Source: Marinobacter sp. C7
Lineage (GTDB): Bacteria > Pseudomonadota > Gammaproteobacteria > Pseudomonadales > Oleiphilaceae
NCBI RefSeq assembly: GCF_022343555.1
Contig: NZ_JAKQZH010000001.1
Coordinates: forward strand, 124,001-188,000
Reading direction: 5' to 3'
DNA: 64,000 nt
Shown: piece by piece, positions 9,379 to 20,186 of the stretch
Layout of the letters: every line of letters starts with the position of its first letter
Position numbering within the stretch: position 1 is the stretch's first letter
Program-made: the position numbers and the translations under genes
The notes under the pieces: model-generated
Database searches by the model: none
Told to the model about the DNA's origin: nothing
Seen by the model: only the letters and a program-made list of their open reading frames with translations

Positions 9379-9720
9379 TCAGAGAATTTCGCGCTGCACT
9401 TCCAGTATGGCAGCATCTATGCGGTCCTGGATGGCTTTTTCAATCATGTCCAGGCGTTGACTGATCTGCTGGGAGGAGGTGCCCAATGCCGCGACGGTCC
9501 AGGTCGCGCAGTCGAGGGCTTCCTGATCGGCCGTCTCGGCCACTGCCAGGTCTGGCTCTTTGCCCCATACGGCCCGCAGGGCCGTGAACACCTTGCGTTT
9601 GGCTTTGAGGTCTTCGCAGCCATAGAGCTGGAAGTGCAGGGTCATCACGCCCACATGGGGAGTGATGACGGGCTGCTGTCGGTTGCTTTCGTTGAGCAGT
9701 TTTCTGAGTGCTTCAGACAT
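9379..9720 (-). CDS. DUF503 (YlxP-like) small protein
   Basis: A 113-residue protein of the DUF503/YlxP family. The diagnostic run is VGVMTLHFQLYGCEDLKAKRK followed by VFTALRAVWG and VAETADQEALDCATWTVAALG; the family consensus reads L-KEKR-V, then SVAE--HQDLWQRA. Family members are small single-domain proteins with a ferredoxin-like fold. In Firmicutes ylxP sits next to rbfA and nusA, and its biochemical role is unsettled. The N-terminal 20 residues extend beyond the usual family start, so the true start could lie further downstream, nearer the VGVMTL segment. It is monocistronic here, with palindromic element B just upstream. Confidence 0.8.
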   Translation of the reverse strand: MSEALRKLLNESNRQQPVITPHVGVMTLHFQLYGCEDLKAKRKVFTALRAVWGKEPDLAVAETADQEALDCATWTVAALGTSSQQISQRLDMIEKAIQDRIDAAILEVQREIL

Positions 9721-9742
9721 AGCTGTTCCGGCCAGGGTGCAG

Positions 9743-9936
9743 GAACCAGCGGGGGATGACTTTCCAAAACCCGCTCCTTACGGCACCCCTTCGGGGTCCA
9801 GCCTGCAATCTTAGATTGCAGTCGTTCAGCTGTCGCATGAAGCTCTGCTTCATAAGCGCTCGGCCTCACCCATGTGACGCTTGAGCTCCGCCATCCATGG
9901 CTGCGCACAGTTTTGGAAAGCCATCCCCGCTGGTTC
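9743..9936. repeat. Palindromic element B (27-bp arms, 139-bp core with five hairpins)
   Basis: Left arm 9743-9770 and right arm 9910-9936 pair with one mismatch and one extra G. The core is longer than in copies A and C and holds five consecutive hairpins: ACCCC-TTC-GGGGT (9785-9797), CTGCAATC-TTA-GATTGCAG (9803-9821), ATGAAGC-TCT-GCTTCAT (9837-9853), TCAC-CCAT-GTGA (9866-9877) and GCCA-TCCA-TGGC (9890-9901). The linkers share a CG(C/T)T(C/T)(A/G)GC theme. It starts CCGCT and ends GCGCACA, as in the other copies. It lies between the acyl-CoA dehydrogenase stop and the DUF503 start (both genes on the minus strand). Confidence 0.9.
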
Positions 9937-9989
9937 GGCAACAAATAAGGTGGAGTCCCCGGGTCTTCAGAGCCCGGGAGACACATCCG

Positions 9990-11690
9990 TTAGCCTACTA
10001 CAGGCGTCGCCCGTTTGATAATGGCCTCAGAGTCAGTGCCCGAGGGCAGGTTGCCGTAGTTCATGCCGCCGTTGCTCTCCAGCCGGGAGGCGCAGAAGGC
10101 GTCGGCCACCGCGCTCGGGGCGTTGCGGATCAGCAGTGAGGCCTGCATGGCCAGGGCCATGCGATCCACCAGGTTGCGGGCGCGGTACTGGAAATCGCTG
10201 ATGTCGGCGAAGTCGTTCTGCAGCTGTGCCAGGAATCGATCGAAGCGTGCGTCGGTGCCTTTGGCCTCGGCGGCTTCGCGGAAGAAGGCCTCGAGGGTGT
10301 CGGGTTCTTTCTGCATGGCCCGAAGAGTGTCCAGGCACTGGACGTTGCCGCTGCCTTCCCAGATGGCGTTGACCGGGGATTCCCGGAACAGGCGGGGCAT
10401 GATGCAGTCTTCCATCACGCCGCTGCCGCCGATGCATTCCATCGCCTCGTAGGCATGGTTGGGGGTGCGTTTGCAGATCCAGTATTTGCCGACCGGGGTG
10501 GCCAGGCGGGCGAGCAGGCGTTCGTGTTCCTGGTCCTGGTTGTCCAGGGCGCGGGCGATGCGCATGGTGTAGGCCAACGCGGCTTCGCTTTCCAGGGCGA
10601 GGTCGGCCAGTACGTTCTGCATCAGGGGCTGGTCGACCAGGCGATTGCCGAAGGCGCTGCGATGGCGGCAATGGTGGGTGGCCTGGGCCACGGCCTGGCG
10701 CATGCCGGCGGAGCTGCCGATCATGCAATCGAAGCGGGTCATGGCCACCATCTCGATGATGGTGGGCACGCCCCGGCCTTCCTCACCGACCATCCAGGCC
10801 AGCGCACCGCGCAGTTCCGCTTCGCTGGAGGCGTTGGCGATGTTGCCCATCTTGTTCTTCAGGCGCTGGACCTGCCACGGGTTCTTGCTGCCATCCGGGC
10901 GCCAGCGCGGCATCAGGAAGCAGGACAATCCGCCCGGTGCCTGGGCCAGGACCAGGAAGGCATCGCACATGGGGGCAGAGACGAACCACTTGTGGCCCAC
11001 CAGCTCATAGGCCTGACCGGGACCTTCGCTGCCGACCGGGTAGGCCAGGGTGCTGTTGGCCCGGACATCGCTGCCGCCCTGTTTCTCGGTCATGGCCATG
11101 CCGATGGTGACGGAATTCTTTTCGGTGTGGGGGATATTCCGTGGGTCGTAGCTGTTGGCCAGGATTTTCTGTTCCCATTCCCGGGCCAGTTCCGGTTGTT
11201 TGCGGATCGAGGGAATGGCGGCAAAGGTCATGGTGACCGGGCAGCAGTGGGCTGCCTCCACCTGGGAGTGCATGTAGTACCGGGCGGCGCGGGTGACATG
11301 GGCGCCAGTGCCGGGGTTGGTCCAGGGGCTGCTGTGCAGGCCGTTTTCCAGCGCGATGCGCATCAGTTCGTGGTAGGAAGGATGGAAATCCACTTCGTCG
11401 ATGCGGTGGCCGAACCGGTCGTGGGTGCTGAAGACCGGTTTGTTGGCGTTGGCGCGAAAGCCGAGATCGATGGTGGCGGCGTTGCCCGCCAGGTCACCGA
11501 AGGCGCGCAGGGTGTCCACGGCGTGGCCGGCGCCTTCCCGTTCCGCGGCCTCCTGCAGAGCCTGATCGTGATCGAACAGGTTGTAGTTTTCCAGTGCCGG
11601 CGGCTGGTTGGTGACTTCATGGGTCACCGCCAGGTAGCGGTCCCCGGTAAAGGGGGAGTTGGCTTCGGGTTTGGACTGGCGGGCGGTCAT
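9990..11690 (-). CDS. Acyl-CoA dehydrogenase, AidB-like
   Basis: A 566-residue flavoprotein of the acyl-CoA dehydrogenase superfamily, closest in layout to E. coli AidB. The N-terminal segment THEVTNQPPALENYNLFDHD and the AARYYMHSQVEAAHCCPVTMTFA stretch follow the AidB pattern. The FAD/substrate region TEKQGGSDVRANST is at about 205-220. The C-terminal ECIGGSGVMED and AIWEGSGNVQCLD segments are conserved. AidB binds FAD and DNA and is part of the alkylation response, although many AidB-like proteins are probably acyl-CoA dehydrogenases. It is encoded two bases after its TetR partner, so the regulator and enzyme form one operon. No Ada-like gene is adjacent, which favours an acyl-CoA role. Confidence 0.88.
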   Translation of the reverse strand: MTARQSKPEANSPFTGDRYLAVTHEVTNQPPALENYNLFDHDQALQEAAEREGAGHAVDTLRAFGDLAGNAATIDLGFRANANKPVFSTHDRFGHRIDEVDFHPSYHELMRIALENGLHSSPWTNPGTGAHVTRAARYYMHSQVEAAHCCPVTMTFAAIPSIRKQPELAREWEQKILANSYDPRNIPHTEKNSVTIGMAMTEKQGGSDVRANSTLAYPVGSEGPGQAYELVGHKWFVSAPMCDAFLVLAQAPGGLSCFLMPRWRPDGSKNPWQVQRLKNKMGNIANASSEAELRGALAWMVGEEGRGVPTIIEMVAMTRFDCMIGSSAGMRQAVAQATHHCRHRSAFGNRLVDQPLMQNVLADLALESEAALAYTMRIARALDNQDQEHERLLARLATPVGKYWICKRTPNHAYEAMECIGGSGVMEDCIMPRLFRESPVNAIWEGSGNVQCLDTLRAMQKEPDTLEAFFREAAEAKGTDARFDRFLAQLQNDFADISDFQYRARNLVDRMALAMQASLLIRNAPSAVADAFCASRLESNGGMNYGNLPSGTDSEAIIKRATPVVG

Positions 11691-11692
11691 GG

Positions 11693-12322
11693 CTATCTCC
11701 TGGTGCCGGTCAACCCCTGCATGCAGAAACGTATGATGGAGTCGACCAGTTTGTTTTTGTCGATATCGGCAATGGTTATCTGGCCGGCCAGCGTCGGTGA
11801 CAACGGGCCCACCAGGCTTTCAGCAATGGCGCCTACCAGACAGGTACTGCTCTGACGGGCGTCCTGATCCGGAATGCAGTCTTCTTCAATGCCACTCCGG
11901 ATTGCGTGTTCAAACAGTTCGGCATAGGCCCTGCGATAGACCAGGCGTTCCTCTTCCAGTTTCGGGTCCACCGGTTCGGCAATGAGTGCCCAGGCCATCA
12001 TCGGCCCGCGAAGGGCCCGTTCTGCGAACTGGCGGAGCGCGGCTTCGAGTCTGACGACCGCATCACCGTCGGTGTTCAGTGCTTCAGCCACCTTATCCAC
12101 TTCGCGTTGGGTGGCGGTCCGGAAAATTTCGGCAAACAGGTCTTCTCTGGATTCGAAGTGCCGGTAAATAGTTCCCGTGGCCACGCCCGCCAGGCCCGCG
12201 ATGCGAGTGATGCGGGCACTCCTGAATCCTCCGTTGGCGACGCATTCGTACGTGCAATCGATGATGCGTTGGCGTGCCTGCGCCTTGCGCTGGCGCATTT
12301 TTTCCGTTTCGCGATAGGCCAT
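11693..12322 (-). CDS. TetR-family transcriptional regulator of the AidB-like operon
   Basis: A 209-residue TetR regulator. The N-terminal HTH (about residues 15-65) shows the usual pattern: RQRIIDCTYECVANGG, then ARITRIAGLAGVATGTIYRHFESREDLFAEIF. The C-terminal ligand domain is variable and holds several acidic stretches. Its stop is two bases from the start of the acyl-CoA dehydrogenase, so translation is likely coupled. A short inverted repeat lies 20 bases upstream of its own start (12342-12355), which suggests autoregulation. An acyl-CoA effector would fit the partner gene but is not shown by the sequence. Confidence 0.92.
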   Translation of the reverse strand: MAYRETEKMRQRKAQARQRIIDCTYECVANGGFRSARITRIAGLAGVATGTIYRHFESREDLFAEIFRTATQREVDKVAEALNTDGDAVVRLEAALRQFAERALRGPMMAWALIAEPVDPKLEEERLVYRRAYAELFEHAIRSGIEEDCIPDQDARQSSTCLVGAIAESLVGPLSPTLAGQITIADIDKNKLVDSIIRFCMQGLTGTRR

Positions 12323-12341
12323 GCCGGCTCCTTATAAGCAG

Positions 12342-12355
12342 TGAATCACTATTCA
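12342..12355. promoter_or_regulatory. Candidate TetR operator
   Basis: TGAAT-CACT-ATTCA, a 5-bp inverted repeat with a 4-base spacer, 20 bases upstream of the tetR start. A further TGAAT half-site lies at 12369-12373. Position and symmetry suit autorepression by the adjacent TetR protein. Confidence 0.5.
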
Positions 12356-12597
12356 TTTCTTGTGTCAATGAATCGGGGTGCGCGATCCCCCTGATTTTGC
12401 CATGTAAAATCATGGCCTTATTGGTAGTTACAAAAAATTACAAAAAACCCTTTGCCAGGAAATAGCGCGGCAACCGAATCGGGATTATAAAGACGCCAAG
12501 ACGAGGCCGCAGGCGGTATTTTCGTCGAGACTGAGTGTGTTCGCCCATCGGGCCGGACATCACTTTCGGACCTGTTTTCGTTGATGGAGAAAAGACC

Positions 12598-12819
12598 ATG
12601 AGTGAATTCGACGAAAGCAACCTGGAGCAGTCAGGAAACTGGAGCAGCGACAGCGACGACACCCATTCCGTCGCCGGTCGGGCCCGGGTGCGTGCGCAGC
12701 TGGAGGCTGATATTGCAGCCTTTTTGCAGCAGGGCGGCCAAATCCAGCAAGTGGATACTGCCTTCCGCTCTGACTCACCTCGCAAGGTGGAAGTGGGATT
12801 CAATAACCGTTCCCTCTGA
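12598..12819 (+). CDS. SutA-like small acidic RNA-polymerase-associated protein
   Basis: A 73-residue protein. The N-terminal 35 residues are acidic and low-complexity (DESNLEQSGNWSSDSDDTH). The C-terminal half (RAQLEADIAAFLQQGGQIQQVD, then SPRKVEVGF) resembles the end of Pseudomonas SutA, which reads EEFLARGGKVQEIE followed by a short tail. SutA binds RNA polymerase and promotes transcription during slow growth. The start is supported by GGAG eleven bases before the ATG, and an in-frame upstream extension has no support. A GC hairpin follows the stop. The match is to a short motif only, so the assignment is tentative; it could be another small protein sharing that tail. Confidence 0.55.
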   Translation: MSEFDESNLEQSGNWSSDSDDTHSVAGRARVRAQLEADIAAFLQQGGQIQQVDTAFRSDSPRKVEVGFNNRSL

Positions 12820-14103
<1,284 letters not shown>

Positions 14104-14157
14104 CCTACTGGAACGCAGCCCCGGTTGTCCGGGGCGCATGTGCGGAATCGAGGAACG

Positions 14158-16302
14158 ATGACAACTGATACGGCGAAATCGCAGGCGGTCGTTGATGGCG
14201 ACCAGAGTGTCCCGGCACCGGTGGAAGTCCCTCCCACCGGTGAGGAGATCAATCTGGATGCCAGCGAAAACTACTTCAACCGGGAGCTGAGTCTGCTGCA
14301 GTTCAATTACCGGGTATTGAAGCAGGCACTGGATACGACCCACCCGCTGATCAACCGCCTTATTTTCTGCTGCATTTTCAGCAGCAATATGGACGAGTTC
14401 TTCGAGATCCGGGTTGCCGGCCTGCGTCAGCAGATGAAGTACGGCCGTGAAACCATCGGTGCCGACGGCATGATGCCGGAGCAGGCGCTCGGCGAGATCA
14501 GCCGGGTCGCCCATGAATATATCAATGAGCAGTACGATATCCTCAACAATGTTCTGATTCCGGAGATGGAGCGGGAAAATATCCATTTTGTCCGCCGCCG
14601 GGAATGGACGCAGGAACAGGCCGAGTGGGTACGAAATTACTTCGAGGACGAGATTCTGCCGGTGGTCAGTCCTATCGGGCTGGACCCCTCGCACCCGTTC
14701 CCGCGCCTGGTCAACAAGAGCCTGAACTTCATTGTTGAACTCGATGGCAAGGACGCGTTCGGACGGGAGACCGGTATGGCCATCGTGCCGGCCCCCCGGT
14801 CCCTGCCGCGGCTGGTGCGCCTGCCGGACGAGGTCTGTAACGGCGGCGACAACCTGGTGTTCCTGTCTTCGATGATCCACGCCCATGCCGATGAGCTGTT
14901 CCCGGGCATGGAAGTGAAGGGGTGTTACCAGTTCCGCCTTACCCGTAATGCGGACCTGGAGCTGGAGGATGACCTGGAGGACCTCGCCTCGGCCCTGCGT
15001 GGTGAATTGCTCAGCCGCCGGTTCGGCGACGGTGTCCGCCTGGAGGTGGCCGACAACTGCCCGGAAGAGCTGGTGCAGTTTCTGCTGACCGAATTCGGGC
15101 TGACCGAGCGGGACCTGTACCAGGTGCATGGGCCGGTGAACCTCACCCGGCTGATGGCCGTCGGCAGCCTGGTGGATCGGCCGGATCTGACCTATTCCGG
15201 CTTCTCGCCCTCCATTCCCCGGCAGATCCGCAGCAAGGAGTCGATGTTTGACGCCATCCGCAAGCGTCCGATCCTGCTGTTGCACCCTTATGAGAATTTT
15301 AGCCCGGTAGTCGATTTGCTGCGTCAGGCGGCCAAGGATCCCCAGGTGCTGGCCATTCGCCAGACCCTGTACCGCACGGGCGCCGATTCCGAGATCGTTG
15401 AGGCGCTGGCGGATGCCGCAAGGCGCGGCAAGGAAGTCACTGCCGTCATCGAGCTGCGGGCCCGGTTCAGCGAGGCCGAGAACCTGGAGCTGGCCAGCCG
15501 GCTGCAGGAGGCGGGGGTGATTGTGGTGTATGGCGTGGTGGGCTATAAGACCCATGCCAAGATGATCCTGATCGTACGTCGTGAAGAGGGCCGCCTGCGG
15601 CGCTATGTGCATCTGGGCACCGGCAATTACCACGCGGCCAACGCCCGCCTGTATACCGACTACAGTTTCCTGACCTGCGACGAATCCATCGGGGATGATG
15701 TCAACAAGCTGTTCCAGCAGCTCACCGGCATGGGCAAGGCCCTGAAGATCAAGAAACTGTTCCATTCACCGTTCACCCTGCACAGCCGGCTGCTGAGCCT
15801 GATTGATCGGGAAGCGGGGTTTGGGGAAAAGGGCCGGATCATTCTCAAGTTCAACGGCCTGACCGAAATCCAGCTGATCAAGGCCCTGTACCGGGCCTCG
15901 CAGGCCGGCGTGAAGATTGACCTGATCATTCGGGGGATCTGTTGCCTGCGACCCGAGGTACCCGGTTTGTCCGATAACATCCGGGTGCGTTCGATCGTTG
16001 GCCGGTTTCTGGAGCACACCCGGGTCTATTACTTCGGCAACAACGGGCGCCCGGAGGTCTACTGCTCGAGCGCTGATGGTATGGAACGGAATCTGCTCAG
16101 CCGGGTGGAGACCGCGTTTCCCATCGAGGATCCGGCACTGGTGGCCCGGCTCCGGGAAGACCTTGATACCTACCTGGCCGACAACTGCCAGGCCTGGATG
16201 CTGCAGCCGGATGGTAGCTACATCCAGAATCAGCCCGGTGAGGGAGAAGAACGCTTTGCGTCCCAGCTGGTCCTGCTCGAACGGCTGACTGGCAAAACCT
16301 GA
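14158..16302 (+). CDS. ppk1: Polyphosphate kinase 1
   Basis: A 714-residue PPK1 that reversibly polymerises ATP gamma-phosphate into polyphosphate. The order is the N-terminal domain (SLLQFNYRVLKQA, SSNMDEFFEIRVAGL), the head domain and two PLD-like catalytic domains. The autophosphorylated histidine is His466 in YKTHAKMILI. The second HxK-like region, VHLGTGNYHAANARLYTDY, follows. A GAGGA site six bases before the ATG at 14158 decides the start over an upstream in-frame ATG at 14125, which overlaps a GC hairpin (14118-14135) after hemB. An ATP-linked phosphate role fits with the pit gene elsewhere in the window. No ppx is adjacent. Confidence 0.97.
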   Translation: MTTDTAKSQAVVDGDQSVPAPVEVPPTGEEINLDASENYFNRELSLLQFNYRVLKQALDTTHPLINRLIFCCIFSSNMDEFFEIRVAGLRQQMKYGRETIGADGMMPEQALGEISRVAHEYINEQYDILNNVLIPEMERENIHFVRRREWTQEQAEWVRNYFEDEILPVVSPIGLDPSHPFPRLVNKSLNFIVELDGKDAFGRETGMAIVPAPRSLPRLVRLPDEVCNGGDNLVFLSSMIHAHADELFPGMEVKGCYQFRLTRNADLELEDDLEDLASALRGELLSRRFGDGVRLEVADNCPEELVQFLLTEFGLTERDLYQVHGPVNLTRLMAVGSLVDRPDLTYSGFSPSIPRQIRSKESMFDAIRKRPILLLHPYENFSPVVDLLRQAAKDPQVLAIRQTLYRTGADSEIVEALADAARRGKEVTAVIELRARFSEAENLELASRLQEAGVIVVYGVVGYKTHAKMILIVRREEGRLRRYVHLGTGNYHAANARLYTDYSFLTCDESIGDDVNKLFQQLTGMGKALKIKKLFHSPFTLHSRLLSLIDREAGFGEKGRIILKFNGLTEIQLIKALYRASQAGVKIDLIIRGICCLRPEVPGLSDNIRVRSIVGRFLEHTRVYYFGNNGRPEVYCSSADGMERNLLSRVETAFPIEDPALVARLREDLDTYLADNCQAWMLQPDGSYIQNQPGEGEERFASQLVLLERLTGKT

Positions 16303-16317
16303 TAAACGGAGGCGCCA

Positions 16318-17487
16318 GTGAAGCGCGCATGGATTGTGGCCGGTGTGGTGCTGTTGGCCGGTGGTGGTGTCGTGCCCTGGTTGGTTGGGTACCTGACCGA
16401 GTATCAATGGCAGCAGGCGGTGGCCGAGGTGAATGAGACCCAGCCGTTTATGGAGCTGCGGACCCGGGAGTATCAACGCGGCCTTCTGGGCGCCGAGGTG
16501 ACTGGAACCCTGGCATTGCTGGACCCTGAAGCCGGTGAAACCCGACCCCTGGAGTTTGTTGCCCACGTTACACACGGTGTTACTGGCAGCCTGATGACCT
16601 TCGAGCCGGCAAATGGCTGGTCCTCACCGGGCGCTGACTGGTTCCCCGGGCCGGAGCCCCGGCTGACCCTGGAGACCCATCTGTGGGGCGAGGTGACGGT
16701 GACGCTGGACCTGCCAGAGCTGAAGATTTCCGATCCGGCTCTGGATGTCCGGGTTGCGGGGCTGCACCTGGATCAGACCCTGGAGCATCTGAGTGGTGAT
16801 GTCTGGACAGGGCAGGGTGAGCTGCGGCTGGATTCCCTTGAGGTTTCCGCTGACGATGCAGCCCCGTTGGCCTTGTCCGACCTGACGGTCGTTAGTTCCA
16901 GTGAGTCCGTGGACAATGACACTCGTCTGGATTCGCGGGTCGAGATCGCTCTGGGGCAAGTGGATGTTGGCGATGGCAGTTACGGTCCGCATCGGGTGAG
17001 CGCCGTTCTGGATAATCTGGATGTTGCCAGTTGGAACCAGCTGGCGTCTGCTATGACCACACTCCAGAGCACTGCCCTGGAGGCCGGCCGGAGCGCCGGC
17101 TTTGAACCGCAGATGCAGGCCATGCAGGAGGTCAACAAGGCCCTGAGGCAGCTGGCCGCCTCGGGCTTTTCAGTGGCGATACCGGAGCTCAGTGTGGCCA
17201 CTCCGGAAGGGGAAATCCGGGGCCGGTTGGAGATTCGTCATCCTGAGCTGGCGCCGGGACAGCAGACGGCGATGCTGCTGGTGATGCAGGGGCTGACAGG
17301 GGACCTTTACCTGAATCTGCCTCTGGCCCTGGTGGAGCAGCAGCCGGCGGTCATGATGCAGTTGGCGCCCCTGATCAAGCAGGGGTTTCTTGTGCGGGAG
17401 GGAGATCGTCTGGTGATGCAGGGGCGCATGCAAGATCTGCTGCTGACGGTCAATGGTATCGAGATTCCGTTGCCGCCGCTGCTCTGA
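16318..17487 (+). CDS. DUF945 (YdgA-like) envelope protein
   Basis: A 389-residue protein of the DUF945/YdgA family. It starts at GTG with GGAGG five bases upstream. The N-terminus is a signal anchor (AWIVAGVVLLAGGGVVPWLVG), after which the protein is predicted to be periplasmic. The body has alternating beta-strand-like segments and a helical region (about 240-290), and it ends in EIPLPPLL. E. coli YdgA is an inner-membrane-attached protein of unknown function. The gene is 15 bases after ppk1 and probably its operon partner, and a strong bidirectional terminator follows. The role in the cell is not known. Confidence 0.8.
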   Translation: MKRAWIVAGVVLLAGGGVVPWLVGYLTEYQWQQAVAEVNETQPFMELRTREYQRGLLGAEVTGTLALLDPEAGETRPLEFVAHVTHGVTGSLMTFEPANGWSSPGADWFPGPEPRLTLETHLWGEVTVTLDLPELKISDPALDVRVAGLHLDQTLEHLSGDVWTGQGELRLDSLEVSADDAAPLALSDLTVVSSSESVDNDTRLDSRVEIALGQVDVGDGSYGPHRVSAVLDNLDVASWNQLASAMTTLQSTALEAGRSAGFEPQMQAMQEVNKALRQLAASGFSVAIPELSVATPEGEIRGRLEIRHPELAPGQQTAMLLVMQGLTGDLYLNLPLALVEQQPAVMMQLAPLIKQGFLVREGDRLVMQGRMQDLLLTVNGIEIPLPPLL

Positions 17488-17507
17488 TGACTTCAGGTCC
17501 AGACAGG

Positions 17508-17532
17508 AAAAGCCCCGGATCCCGGGGCTTTT
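17508..17532. terminator. Bidirectional intrinsic terminator
   Basis: AAAAGCCCCGG, loop ATC, CCGGGGCTTTT: an 11-bp perfect stem with an A-run on one side and a T-run on the other. It serves both the ppk1-DUF945 unit (plus strand) and the coaD-ferredoxin unit (minus strand). Confidence 0.92.
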
Positions 17533-17546
17533 CAGTTTTCGGTCAC

Positions 17547-17807
<261 letters not shown>

Positions 17808-17813
17808 TCAGGC

Positions 17814-18323
<510 letters not shown>

Positions 18324-18399
18324 TCAGCATTACTGGTTGTTCTGTAGTTGCCGCGCCGGTATTCCGGGGCTTTGGAGTAGGGGAACTAACTTTGTGGCT

Positions 18400-18509
18400 G
18401 GGCCAATCGGGTGGGGCTTTCCGGAAACCGCTACGAGCACATCCATGTGCGCTTGGGCTCCGCCATCCATGGCTCCGCACATTTCCGGAAAGCCCCACCC
18501 GATCGGCCC
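18400..18509. repeat. Palindromic element C (28-bp arms, 54-bp core)
   Basis: Left arm 18400-18427 and right arm 18482-18509 are reverse complements at 27 of 28 positions. The core (18428-18481) contains the hairpins GCACA-TCCA-TGTGC (18437-18450) and GCCA-TCCA-TGGC (18462-18473), joined by CGCTTGGGCTCC. It begins CCGCT and ends CCGCACA. The core aligns base by base with copy A apart from one indel and scattered changes, several of which preserve hairpin pairing. It lies between the GMC oxidoreductase stop and the coaD start (both minus strand). Confidence 0.9.
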
Positions 18510-18567
18510 GACGAGCAGTGTTGCAGGCCTCTCCGAATTTCTGGGAAGAGCAGGTATGCTGACTCGA

Positions 18568-20160
18568 TCAGGCCTTGAGTCGATTGGTCAGTCTTGCACT
18601 GTTCCGCGCTGAAAGGGCATAGACCGACAATTGCGGATTGGCACCGATGCTGGTCGGGAAGATCGAGGCGTCGTGGATACTCAGGTTGCTGACGTGGTGG
18701 TGTTCCCCGAAGCCGTTGACGACGGATTCCTCGGGGTTGGCACCCATGCCGCAGCCGCCCATCTGGTGGGCGGTGAACAGGCGGACGCGGTGCCGTTCCA
18801 TGGGGAGTTCATCGATGGCGGCTTTGGCGTCGGCCAGGGTGGTGTACCAGTCAGAGTCCAGGTGCATGAGGCGGACGCGTTTGGCGCCGGCGGCGAACTG
18901 GATTTCGGCCATTGTGTGGAAGGCGCGGCGCAGGCCATCCCAGAGGTAGTCGGTGACCGGGTAGTCCAGATAGGGGCTGCCGTCGTCGCGCAGTCCGATG
19001 GTGCCGCCGGGGCTGTCGGGGTGGAAGCCGTCCCGGAGCAGAGCGATGACGGAGTTGATCCAGGGCAGGCGGGCCATGGTGTTGATCTGGGGGTCGCCGT
19101 GGCCGGGGATGACGCCGGCGGACATCGCCGGGTGCAGGGGGGGGACTTCGAGCTTGTAACCCACCGGGCCGTCGACGCCGCCGCTGAAGTTGAAGTGGTC
19201 GGAATAAATGGATTGCGGCGCGCCGTAGAACGGCTCTACCTTTTCGGGCATTTCCGCGATGCAGGCGTTGACCGGGTGGATGAAGGAGCGTTTGCCGATG
19301 CGGTCATGTGGGTCGGGTATGTTGGAGCGCAGTAGCAGGCCCGGGGTCCCGATGGCGCTGGCGGCGGCGACGAAGTGTCGGGCTTTCAGGGTGACGGTGA
19401 CGCCCGAAGGTGTGATGCCGTCGGCGGCCATGGCGCTGGCCCGGAGATGGTCGATACGGTCCTGTGCCATCACGAGTTTGTCCGCCCGCAGGCCGTGGAT
19501 CAGGTGGGCATCGTTGTCCAGCGCTCCCGGGACCGTGGTCAGCAGGGCGCCCTGTTTGGCATTGGTGGGGCAGCCGACGCCACAGTAGCCCAGGTTCCAG
19601 CAACCCTTGACGTTACGGGGAATGACCTGCCAGCTGTAACCGAGGCGGTCGCAGCCCTGGCGCAGGATGTCGTTATTAACGTTGGGCTCCACGGCCCAGG
19701 GTTCCATGTTGTGGCGCTGTTCGCGACCGTCAAACCAGGGAGCCATGGCATCCGGGGCGAGGGCGTTGAGCCCGAAGCGTTCAGCCCAATAGTTCAGGGT
19801 GGCATCCGGAGTACGAAAGCTGCTGGTCCAGTTCACGGTGGTGGAACCGCCTACGCAGCGGCCCTGGAGGATCGCTATGGCACCGTCTTTGGTAACCCGG
19901 CTCATGCCTTCCTGATAGAGGCTGGCGTAGGCGCTGAGCTCGTCCATCTTGAAATCTTTCTGGTAATACAGCCGGCCTTCTTCCACAAGGATGACCGAGA
20001 GGCCGCTTTGGGCCAGTATCTCGGCGGTGGTGCCGCCCCCTGCACCGGTACCTATTACCACGACATCCGCTTCAAGGGTGCGGTTTTCGGTCAGGGTGGC
20101 GCCATCGGTGACTTTCCAGCCGGATTCCAGGCCCCGGGCAATACGATCTTTTAACTGCAT
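18568..20160 (-). CDS. GMC-family FAD oxidoreductase (alcohol dehydrogenase type)
   Basis: A 530-residue flavoprotein of the glucose-methanol-choline family. The FAD Rossmann motif is near the N-terminus (VVVIGTGAGGGTTAEILAQSG, starting at about residue 30). GRCVGGSTTVNW is the second FAD contact, and GYCGVGCPTNAKQG is a cysteine-rich segment seen in long-chain alcohol and sterol-type GMC enzymes. The C-terminus has HQMGGCGMG and NPQLSVYALSARNSARL. I chose the ATG at 20160 (GGAG eight bases upstream) over a TTG five codons earlier. With the next two genes it forms an alcohol-to-aldehyde-to-acid oxidation set. The substrate could be a fatty, terpene or aromatic alcohol. Confidence 0.9.
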   Translation of the reverse strand: MQLKDRIARGLESGWKVTDGATLTENRTLEADVVVIGTGAGGGTTAEILAQSGLSVILVEEGRLYYQKDFKMDELSAYASLYQEGMSRVTKDGAIAILQGRCVGGSTTVNWTSSFRTPDATLNYWAERFGLNALAPDAMAPWFDGREQRHNMEPWAVEPNVNNDILRQGCDRLGYSWQVIPRNVKGCWNLGYCGVGCPTNAKQGALLTTVPGALDNDAHLIHGLRADKLVMAQDRIDHLRASAMAADGITPSGVTVTLKARHFVAAASAIGTPGLLLRSNIPDPHDRIGKRSFIHPVNACIAEMPEKVEPFYGAPQSIYSDHFNFSGGVDGPVGYKLEVPPLHPAMSAGVIPGHGDPQINTMARLPWINSVIALLRDGFHPDSPGGTIGLRDDGSPYLDYPVTDYLWDGLRRAFHTMAEIQFAAGAKRVRLMHLDSDWYTTLADAKAAIDELPMERHRVRLFTAHQMGGCGMGANPEESVVNGFGEHHHVSNLSIHDASIFPTSIGANPQLSVYALSARNSARLTNRLKA

Positions 20161-20186
20161 GGTTGGCTCCGTCAATCAGCGGTAGG

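Noticed and set aside
10455..11855. A 466-codon plus-strand frame over the AidB-like gene
   Set aside because: It is antisense to a conserved acyl-CoA dehydrogenase, Gly/Val/His-rich and without motifs.
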